IMG/VR virus record: IMGVR_UViG_3300019768_000018
Span: 1 to 26,896 of that record
Source: a virus
Strand: one strand, 5' to 3'
DNA length: 26,896 bases
Part shown: piece by piece, positions 5,203-11,806 of the stretch
Position numbering within the stretch: position 1 is the stretch's first letter
How the letters are laid out: each line of letters begins with the position of its first letter
Position numbers and translations under genes: made by a program
Notes under the pieces: model-generated
What the model was told of the DNA's origin: nothing
Seen by the model: the letters and a program-made list of their open reading frames with translations, nothing else
Database searches by the model: none

Positions 5203-5230
5203 AAAAAAGCCACTAGCGTAAGCTAATGAC
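5203..5230 (-). terminator. Strong terminator closing the late operon
   Basis: Minus strand GTCATTAGC-TTAC-GCTAGTGGC pairs over nine positions (two G-U) and is followed by six T. It lies ten bases after the holin stop and ends the late transcript. Confidence 0.92.
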
Positions 5231-5239
5231 TTAAATTAA

Positions 5240-5428
5240 TTAATCGTCTCTGTCACCTCTGTCTTTAGTAAAGAAGTAAGTTGCAACACTTGTAGCTATC
5301 ATTAAGAATCCTTGTACTATCTTTTCTGCGGTGTCTGATTCTGTATTAACAAACACATAGATCGATAAAACAATAAATACAGCCAATACTACAAATACCA
5401 TTAACCAATCAGTAACCTTTTTATTCAT
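5240..5428 (-). CDS. Holin candidate (two membrane segments)
   Basis: The 62-residue protein has two hydrophobic segments, LMVFVVLAVFIVLSIYVFV (about residues 9-27) and IVQGFLMIATSVATYFFT (about 37-54), joined by a short polar loop, with a charged tail DRGDRDD. Size, topology and position right after the endolysin (8-base overlap) fit a class II or phi-LC3-type holin that makes inner-membrane lesions for endolysin release. No family signature is certain, and the cassette has other membrane proteins that could share or take this role. Confidence 0.75.
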   Translation of the reverse strand: MNKKVTDWLMVFVVLAVFIVLSIYVFVNTESDTAEKIVQGFLMIATSVATYFFTKDRGDRDD

Positions 5429-6011
5429 TTCTTAACGCCTTCTTTCTTTCAATTTCTAAATAAGTGCCAATGTCTAACGGTTCTAAAGGTTCATGATATT
5501 CACTTATCATTCCAGTTTCTAAACCCCATTGAACAGCCTTCTCTTTCCATAATGGTGCTTTTACTACTGTAGGCTCAGGATCGTAAAACCACTCAGGTCG
5601 TTTGCCGGACCTTATGTCTTTGCTAGATAAACCTTCACCTAATTGAAAATGTGGCCTGTCTACAAATTTAGTCCAATTGCCGCCCCAAGTCAATCCCAGC
5701 TTAACCCCTTCTTCACCAGCTATATTAAACGCTCTAATATCGTTCCAGTTTGGTCTACCTTTAGAATTTAATGGTACTACGTCAAATGCTAAGCCAACCT
5801 TATTGCTATGGAATGTAGGGGTTTTTAAGTAAGTTACAATATTACCCGGTTTAGTACGTCCCTGTGCGTATAATGATTGTTGATATTCATCATCACGGAC
5901 TGTAGAGGTGACTAAAAGTGTAACCCCTCTTTTTTTACAGTTTTCAATAAGTTCCTTGCATTTATCACGCATTTTCCAATGTAATAAATTTACGTCTCTT
6001 GAATTAATCAT
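5421..6011 (-). CDS. Endolysin, M15-family peptidase with C-terminal SLH-like segment
   Basis: The start is set at ATG 6011, eight bases after AAGGAG; a GTG six bases earlier is too close to it. The 196-residue enzyme has the M15 (VanY/CwlK-like) fold: TSTVRDDEYQQSLYAQGR (35-52), then TFHSNKVGLAFDVVP with H68 and D77, and DRPHFQL with the second metal histidine. It would cut the peptide stem of peptidoglycan. H68 to D77 is nine residues, two more than the usual HxxGxAxD spacing. The C-terminal WKEKAVQWGLETGMIS...LEIERKKAL resembles one SLH-like wall-binding repeat. ATGA overlap with the upstream gene couples translation. Confidence 0.88.
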   Translation of the reverse strand: MINSRDVNLLHWKMRDKCKELIENCKKRGVTLLVTSTVRDDEYQQSLYAQGRTKPGNIVTYLKTPTFHSNKVGLAFDVVPLNSKGRPNWNDIRAFNIAGEEGVKLGLTWGGNWTKFVDRPHFQLGEGLSSKDIRSGKRPEWFYDPEPTVVKAPLWKEKAVQWGLETGMISEYHEPLEPLDIGTYLEIERKKALRNE

Positions 6012-6274
6012 TTCCACCGCTCCTTTATACTCTCCAGTCGTTTTTCTCCTATACCTTCCACGTGTATTAAATCTTCGATTGTAGCGTTTTTATTGGTGTC
6101 AAGGTAAGTTAACACCCTCTGTGCTAAAACTTCTCCTATATCGTCAATTTCGAGCAATTCTGTGTATGTTATCTCAGAAAGGGGTGGTCTATATAAGTAA
6201 CACCCCAATGGAATACCTAATAATGCAATAATTAATATTGTGATTACGATTTGTTTCTTAAACTTAGTTCGCAT
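6008..6274 (-). CDS. Membrane-anchored helix-hairpin-helix (ComEA-like) protein
   Basis: The 88-residue protein has a basic start (MRTKFKKQ), one membrane segment (IVITILIIALLGIPLGCYLY, residues 9-28) and then a double helix-hairpin-helix domain: YTELLEIDDIGEVLAQRVLTY and EDLIHVEGIGEKRLESIKERW. The GIG turns and hydrophobic spacing match the ComEA C-terminal DNA-binding domain that holds incoming DNA at the outer face of the membrane in competent Bacillota. The topology here (N-in, HhH outside) is the same. It lies in the lysis cassette, coupled to the endolysin by ATGA, with AGGTGATAAA before its ATG. It may bind DNA at the membrane, or be a spanin-like or adaptor protein that reused the fold. 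Confidence 0.8.
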   Translation of the reverse strand: MRTKFKKQIVITILIIALLGIPLGCYLYRPPLSEITYTELLEIDDIGEVLAQRVLTYLDTNKNATIEDLIHVEGIGEKRLESIKERWK

Positions 6275-6278
6275 TTTA

Positions 6279-6479
6279 TCACCTCATTACAAAACTAGCA
6301 ACTATGCCTATAAGTCCTAATACAGAAGATATTAGAGTGGTTAAAGTTAACATTCGGCTTTCTTTTAATGACTCTTTGATTTCTGTTATGTCGCCTTTCA
6401 TGTGTTCTTGTTCAGTTTCAAGCACTAAGACTCTTTTATCTAAATCTATATACCCTTGGCAAGTAGTGTGGTCATTCAT
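6279..6479 (-). CDS. XhlA-like holin-associated membrane protein
   Basis: The 66-residue protein from ATG 6479 (ribosome site AAGGGGG, six bases away) has the XhlA layout: an N-terminal coiled coil (DLDKRVLVLETEQEHMKGDITEIKE) followed by a single C-terminal membrane segment (TTLISSVLGLIGIVASFVM). XhlA of PBSX associates with the membrane and assists holin-driven lysis. An upstream in-frame ATG at 6497 is less likely because it lacks a ribosome site and overlaps the preceding gene more. It is in the lysis cassette. Confidence 0.8.
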   Translation of the reverse strand: MNDHTTCQGYIDLDKRVLVLETEQEHMKGDITEIKESLKESRMLTLTTLISSVLGLIGIVASFVMR

Positions 6480-6612
6480 GGCGCACCCCCTTAACAAACT
6501 TTGCGTACATCATACTTGCTACAACTAATAATATAGCAGATAAAAACGCACATAATAATAGATGTTGTTCCCAAAAGGTATCCCATGTTTTTATAAGTAT
6601 CAATATTTTCAC
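6472..6612 (-). CDS. Small single-TM protein opening the lysis cassette (46 aa, GTG start)
   Basis: A frame from GTG 6612 follows GGGAGGTGACAG closely and overlaps the next gene by eight bases. The product (VKILILIKTWDTFWEQH...) has one hydrophobic segment, LLLCAFLSAILLVVASMMYA (about residues 18-37), with a basic tail KFVKGVRHE. It is typical of small lysis-cassette membrane proteins and could be a holin, an antiholin or a companion of the XhlA-like protein. No family is recognised. Confidence 0.65.
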   Translation of the reverse strand: MKILILIKTWDTFWEQHLLLCAFLSAILLVVASMMYAKFVKGVRHE

Positions 6613-6615
6613 CTG

Positions 6616-9600
6616 TCACCTCCCAGTTTTATATCCAAAGAATACTTCAAGTATTTGATTCGCTCGATCAACAGGATATCTTCTTTCTATTATTTTAACT
6701 CTTTCTTCCTTAGTTGTAAAATTCTTTGCCTCTTTCAGTGTCTCAAACAACCTTTCGGGATCAAAACCGGCATTAACTAACGTGTCAAAGTTAGCAGTTT
6801 GAGTTTTCCCAAACGGCGGTTTGCCTTCATTATAATACGCTTGTAACTCAGGTATTGCAGATTTACCAAGCAATAATCCTTTTGCAATACTAGTAGGCGT
6901 TGGATCTACTGGTGTAATCAATCTGTCTGTAGAAGTTCTAGCAGATGGAAAACTAGGTAATTCTAAACCTTGTGGTGTAGGTTCTGGAACTAGTCCCAAT
7001 GCCTCTGCACCTTCTAAAGTTTTTCTAGCTTGCTGTCCACCAAACGGTAAAGCTAATGATGATACAGGTCTTTGTAAAGCTCTAACTAATGGTAGTTGAG
7101 TACCAAACCTAGTAGGGTCAGTTTCACCAAATATTTGTTCTCTTGATGGTATTTGAATTGTACCTTCTTCGGTTTGGAATGGGCTAGGCACTATGCCTCT
7201 AATACTTTCAGGTATTTCTATGTCAGTGCCTTTTGAAAATTCGGGAACTAATTGAGCTACCGCTTGTCCACTAGGTATGTTTCCAAGTATTTCTCCTGTT
7301 AGCCTACCAGGTATATTTACCATTGCATCGCCCAAACCCTCGGATTCGCTAGCGCCTTGCATAATTGCTTCTATAGGGTCAAACGTAACTCTAGAACCCC
7401 TTATATCCTCCATAGCCTCATTTAACAAGAAATTAGCACCATACAATATTGCAAGAGCTCCAAAGTCTTTTTTGTCTATAAAATCCTTTTGAACTTTCCA
7501 AAGATTATTGACCTCTAGCGTAAAAGGTGCTACTAGCTGAAAGAGTTTTGACTTTTGTAGAATAGGAACTTCTCCAATCCCTCTACCAGCGACTAAATTT
7601 CGGGTTATATCATCGGCGTACTTGATCGGATTTGTAACACCATCTGCCAAACCTTTTCTGTAAACACTAGACCATATAAATTTAGTACCAGTTTCATCAA
7701 GAGCTCCAAGCATCCATTGTGCAAACTTTTTAGGTTGGTCTATAAGTCTTGTGTCAAATTTGCTAAAACTATCAGTTAACCTTTCTTTTAAAAATCCTGA
7801 TTGTCCATATAGAGCAGCATCACCACTACCAACTAAAGATTTAAAATAACCATCGAGTCCGCCAGCTAACAATCTAGGATCTTTAACTGTAGCAACGCCT
7901 TGTGGAACGTTTGCGATTTGAGATAAAGACGAACTAACATTGCCTAAAACTGCATTGGCTTTCATTCTGCTATTAAGAAGATTTATTATAGCAAATGTTT
8001 TACGCCCGCCAGGTACTAAATCTTGAAATGCCCTATCGAATTTATTTGTTTTACCTGATAAATCATTGGCAAACTCATTGAGAAAACCAATAAAGTTATT
8101 AATATTTTTAGTTCCTTCGGTCGCATTAGATAACTCAGTGTGTAGCTTTCTGAATCTAGGTATTTCGGGATCAATATGTTTAGCATAGGTACCAGCCTTA
8201 ATATAATCCAAGAAACCGCCTACCGCATCCTCTGTAAATTTCCCTTTCCCAGTTCTTCTTTGTTTGAAACTGGCCCATCTTTCGCCCGGTCTTGTAAACT
8301 CTGACAAACCTTCTAATTGTGGAGATATTTGACGATTAGATTCAAATACATTCCTAATACCCTCAAAAGTGTCGCCCATTTCGTTAAAGTGCCTATAGTA
8401 ATTGTCAAGTTTAGGTATAGGATCTTTACCAATTGCAACTCTATTAGCGTTAATATCATCTATAAGAGTGTTGTATTGTTGTCTGAACCATTTATCAGCA
8501 TCTACAATGTTTTGCCAGTTATCCGGTGCTTGTTGCTTTAATTGGTCCAGTGTAATTGTACCTTCACCAAATTGTTGAACTAACGCAGACTCTTTAGTTC
8601 TTTTGCCAATACCTAATTTTTTCACTATGTCATTTTGGAGTGCATCAGTTAATAATATTTCATCCTCAACCCTAGCCTTTTTAGCCGCATCAAACGGATC
8701 AAGAATTTCTCTTTTTACGACATCGATGTCATTACCAAATACTTTTTCAAAGTTTCTATTAACATCAGTGGTCCATCTTTCAAAGTTTCCAAGGTCTTTG
8801 TATTGTGGCGATCTAACAACTACTTCGTCAAATGTAATCGCCTTTGTTGGTTCTCTAAGTTGAAAACCTAACCCTTGCTGTACAACTTCATCAACGCTAG
8901 GGGTTTCTAAAACTTCCCTAACTTGTTGTTCTGTCAATGGTGCTTGTTGCGATGCTACTTGTTGTATTTTTGCATTTTGCTGTGCTATATCATCAGCTTC
9001 TTTTAATGCCACATCAAAATCAATGCCAGTGGTTTCTTTATAAAGCTCTTTTAAAGCCTGTTCATCACTAGGAGAAACTTGTCCAAAGGCTCCGCCAAAG
9101 TTTTGTCGCCTCCACTCGTTAAAATTATCTTGTATCTGTTGAGGTGTTAATTCGAATTGTTTAAAATAATCTTCTATCCTTGTGTCTTTTGCAAATTTCT
9201 CTTGTTGCTTTAAGAATTGTTGAGCTGTTAAATCTTCCGGTAACCCTAATTCTTGTTGTATTGACTGTTTTTGTGCTTGAGGTAACACATCTATTTGCGA
9301 TTCTATAATTGCCCTAGCTCCGTTGTCCCCTGACTTGTAAATCTTGACAAGTTCTTTTGCTCCTTTTTCTAATCCAGCAAACGCTAAGTTGAATGCTACG
9401 TCTATACCTCTGTTAAGCACAAATTGTTTTACATCTTCGCTCGCATCTTTGTCATTAGTAACAAAATCAACAATTTCAAAAGGCGTTTGAGCTATAGTGT
9501 CAATTAAAAGCGCGACTCCTTGTTTTCCAGCTAAACCTTTTGCGCCCTCAAGACCCAATTTATTAACTATTGAACCAGCAGCAGTATAAGCGCCTAAACT

Positions 9601-10395
9601 TCTCAGTATGCTACCAGTTATCTTTCCGGCTGTAAACTTTTTTGGTTCGACAGCTTGCGCTACTTGTTCCTGTTGTTCTAGAGACCTAACACCTTCGAAT
9701 AGAGGAGATTTCTGTTCTTTATCAAAAGCAGTCTCTAGCACCTTCCCTACACCACTTCCAAGAGGTTTTATAAAACCTAGTCCAAATGCTTGATCTGTTC
9801 CGCCTCTAAGGTTAACCGATTGGATATAATCTTGATACTCAGGTTCTCCTTGTTGAGGTGGTCTAAAAGATGGTATGCCACCCTTTAATCCGCTTTGATA
9901 TTCTTCTAGGGTTCTAGCTACTTTTATTTTTCCACCTAACGGGCTATCCTTATCAACTTCTCTAACAGGTCTTGTTAAAGCTCTTGATTCAATATCTTTA
10001 ATCGCTTGTTGGGTTTTGGAACGTACTTCCTCTTGTTCTGATTTTGCTTTTTGCTGTTGTGCTTGAGCTTCTGCCGCAACTTGTTGTTTTACTTGTGGCG
10101 TAACTAAACCAGCAGTTCCTAAAAGTCCACTACCAGTTGACAATTTAGGTGCTGTTATTTTAGACTCTATAGATAAGTCTTTTAATCCAACTCTTTCAGT
10201 TACCAGCTTGTCTCGTGCTACATCTTGCTTTATGGACTCTGGAACGACAGGCAGCGCTCTAGCTTGTGTCAGAGCGCTTGTTGTGCTTCTTTCCATAAAT
10301 CCTTGTTTCGCAGTGTCAATACTAGAGCGGTTTAATCCACTTAGGGGTTTATTAATGTTTTGATTTTTATTTAGTGATCTTAAGTTTAAAGCCAT
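6616..10395 (-). CDS. Giant internal virion (ejection) protein, 1259 aa
   Basis: This 1259-residue protein is the largest in the window. The N-terminal 120 residues are Gln/Ala-rich and disordered-looking; residues about 255-350 hold mildly hydrophobic amphipathic helices (ITGSILRSLGAYTAAGSIVNKL, VALLIDTIAQTPFEIVDF); a mixed middle contains several Gln-rich linkers (QQNAKIQQVASQQAPLTEQQ); a long helical part (about 640-990) includes KANAVLGNVSSSLSQIANVPQ, reminiscent of domains in polyvalent phage proteins; the tail is Pro-rich. No lysozyme or transglycosylase motif is evident. With no tape measure in the genome and its place between the fibre and lysis genes, the likely role is a capsid-internal protein ejected to form a DNA channel. 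The start overlaps the upstream stop (TAATG). Confidence 0.72.
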   Translation of the reverse strand: MALNLRSLNKNQNINKPLSGLNRSSIDTAKQGFMERSTTSALTQARALPVVPESIKQDVARDKLVTERVGLKDLSIESKITAPKLSTGSGLLGTAGLVTPQVKQQVAAEAQAQQQKAKSEQEEVRSKTQQAIKDIESRALTRPVREVDKDSPLGGKIKVARTLEEYQSGLKGGIPSFRPPQQGEPEYQDYIQSVNLRGGTDQAFGLGFIKPLGSGVGKVLETAFDKEQKSPLFEGVRSLEQQEQVAQAVEPKKFTAGKITGSILRSLGAYTAAGSIVNKLGLEGAKGLAGKQGVALLIDTIAQTPFEIVDFVTNDKDASEDVKQFVLNRGIDVAFNLAFAGLEKGAKELVKIYKSGDNGARAIIESQIDVLPQAQKQSIQQELGLPEDLTAQQFLKQQEKFAKDTRIEDYFKQFELTPQQIQDNFNEWRRQNFGGAFGQVSPSDEQALKELYKETTGIDFDVALKEADDIAQQNAKIQQVASQQAPLTEQQVREVLETPSVDEVVQQGLGFQLREPTKAITFDEVVVRSPQYKDLGNFERWTTDVNRNFEKVFGNDIDVVKREILDPFDAAKKARVEDEILLTDALQNDIVKKLGIGKRTKESALVQQFGEGTITLDQLKQQAPDNWQNIVDADKWFRQQYNTLIDDINANRVAIGKDPIPKLDNYYRHFNEMGDTFEGIRNVFESNRQISPQLEGLSEFTRPGERWASFKQRRTGKGKFTEDAVGGFLDYIKAGTYAKHIDPEIPRFRKLHTELSNATEGTKNINNFIGFLNEFANDLSGKTNKFDRAFQDLVPGGRKTFAIINLLNSRMKANAVLGNVSSSLSQIANVPQGVATVKDPRLLAGGLDGYFKSLVGSGDAALYGQSGFLKERLTDSFSKFDTRLIDQPKKFAQWMLGALDETGTKFIWSSVYRKGLADGVTNPIKYADDITRNLVAGRGIGEVPILQKSKLFQLVAPFTLEVNNLWKVQKDFIDKKDFGALAILYGANFLLNEAMEDIRGSRVTFDPIEAIMQGASESEGLGDAMVNIPGRLTGEILGNIPSGQAVAQLVPEFSKGTDIEIPESIRGIVPSPFQTEEGTIQIPSREQIFGETDPTRFGTQLPLVRALQRPVSSLALPFGGQQARKTLEGAEALGLVPEPTPQGLELPSFPSARTSTDRLITPVDPTPTSIAKGLLLGKSAIPELQAYYNEGKPPFGKTQTANFDTLVNAGFDPERLFETLKEAKNFTTKEERVKIIERRYPVDRANQILEVFFGYKTGR

Positions 10396-11696
10396 TACTG
10401 ACCTCCTGTCCCAAATATATCCCTCACCAATTGTGGCCTTGTGCTATTAAACAACTGTTGATATCCGTCAAAACCTAATGTGTTTATAATTTCAGCTTCG
10501 TTATCTTGCAAGAATTGTTGGCCAACCCCTAGTCCTTGTGCTTCTCTAAATGCTTGGAATATTTCACCTTCTGTTGTTGGTTGTGGTGCTGGTTGTTCTA
10601 ATAATCCAGTTTGAAGTCTAGCTTGGTTAACTTGTTCTTGTAATAATTGAAGTCTTAGAGCTTGTTCTTGTTGTTGCGCTGGTGTAACTGTTGGTGTTCT
10701 GCCTATTTGATTAATTTGTCTACGCAATTGCTCTAACTGTAATTGTTGTTGTTGTGGTAAAAATTGAAGATTAGCTTCTGCAAGTTGTAACTGTATTTGA
10801 TTCGCTCTGTTTTGAACGCTATTAGGATCTTGCGCTTGTTGTAGTGCGAATTGTGCCTGTTCGTTACTTATTTCACCAGCTCTTAACGATTGTTCAATTT
10901 GTTGACGTTGTAAATCTGCGTTTTGTTGTGCTATTGCTAATTGCTGTTGTTGTTGCGCTAACTGCTGTTGTTGCAACTGAGTGTTTACGTCAAATTGTTG
11001 TCCCGATAATGTTCTTTGTCCGGCTAATTCACCAGTCAAGCCAGCTACTTGTAATTCTCTTTGACGGTCTAAGTTCTGTTGATTAATAATATTTTGTAAC
11101 GCTTGTGATTCTGCTCCCGCTCTTGCACTTGCTACGTCTGCTTCAAATCCAGTTTGAATATCGCTTCTACGTCTAGCAATATCACCAAAAGCCTGTGTTT
11201 CTTGTTGTCTTAACCGACCTATGTCGCCCTGTTCGGCAACTCTTGAAGCCAATTCAGATTGCGCACCAGCACCACTGCCACCAATACCTCTACTTGCTAA
11301 AAATTCATCAAAGCCACGTCTACCCTTTTGTGCTTGTGTTCTAACGCCAGTTCTAGCTTGCTGGAATTGTGGGGCAATTTGTTGCTCTTCTTGTGCTAAC
11401 GCACCTAGTGAGCGTTCTCTAGCTTTTTCTAAACCTTTAATTGTTGCAGCTTCTTGTTGTTCTTGTAAACGTCTAATCATATCAGCCATGCTTGGTTGTT
11501 GAAGTTGAGGTGTTGGTTGTGTAGTCGCTTGCGGTTTGTCTTGGATTAGCCCTCTTAATTTAGCAAATTGATATACTTCTGAGTCAGGCCCAAACTTTTC
11601 AGCTTGGGTCACGACTTCTCTTTCTGTGTTTTTGCCAGTTTTTAACGCTTCATCTAGTTGTGATACTAGACTACCTCTTAATTTTTGTTTAGCCAT
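10395..11696 (-). CDS. Gln/Ala-rich coiled-coil virion protein, likely internal/ejection protein
   Basis: The 433-residue protein is extraordinarily rich in Gln (runs such as TQLQQQQLAQQQQQLAIAQQ around residue 240), with Ala, Leu, Arg and almost continuous coiled-coil character from about residue 60 to 360. A Gly-rich hinge, GRRGFDEFLASRGIGGSGAG (about 125-145), interrupts it. Such proteins in podoviruses are minor internal virion proteins that accompany a giant partner during DNA ejection. It directly precedes the 1259-aa gene (one-base overlap), which supports a shared complex. No enzymatic motif. The low complexity makes homology searches unreliable. Confidence 0.7.
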   Translation of the reverse strand: MAKQKLRGSLVSQLDEALKTGKNTEREVVTQAEKFGPDSEVYQFAKLRGLIQDKPQATTQPTPQLQQPSMADMIRRLQEQQEAATIKGLEKARERSLGALAQEEQQIAPQFQQARTGVRTQAQKGRRGFDEFLASRGIGGSGAGAQSELASRVAEQGDIGRLRQQETQAFGDIARRRSDIQTGFEADVASARAGAESQALQNIINQQNLDRQRELQVAGLTGELAGQRTLSGQQFDVNTQLQQQQLAQQQQQLAIAQQNADLQRQQIEQSLRAGEISNEQAQFALQQAQDPNSVQNRANQIQLQLAEANLQFLPQQQQLQLEQLRRQINQIGRTPTVTPAQQQEQALRLQLLQEQVNQARLQTGLLEQPAPQPTTEGEIFQAFREAQGLGVGQQFLQDNEAEIINTLGFDGYQQLFNSTRPQLVRDIFGTGGQ

Positions 11697-11806
11697 TACT
11701 TCACCTCTTTTCGTTGCTTTAATGCTTCGGCTTTGGCTTGATCTAATTTTTCTTTTAGGTTTGTGTCGTTAGTATCAAATGTTTTGCCAAATTGTTTAAA
11801 TTTCAT
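11696..11806 (-). CDS. Very small charged protein (36 aa)
   Basis: A 36-codon frame starts at ATG 11806, overlapping the fibre stop by one base, and its stop overlaps the next start by one base. The product is MKFKQFGKTFDTNDTNLKEK followed by a Lys/Ala/Gln helix. The tight chain of overlaps, the GGGGGTG ribosome site and codon use like its neighbours argue it is translated. Function unknown; the position suggests a virion assembly accessory. Confidence 0.6.
   Translation of the reverse strand: MKFKQFGKTFDTNDTNLKEKLDQAKAEALKQRKEVK

Noticed and set aside
6616-11696. Tail tape-measure protein
   Set aside because: There are no tail-tube, sheath or assembly-chaperone genes, and the stopper/adaptor set is podoviral, so an internal virion protein is a better reading.
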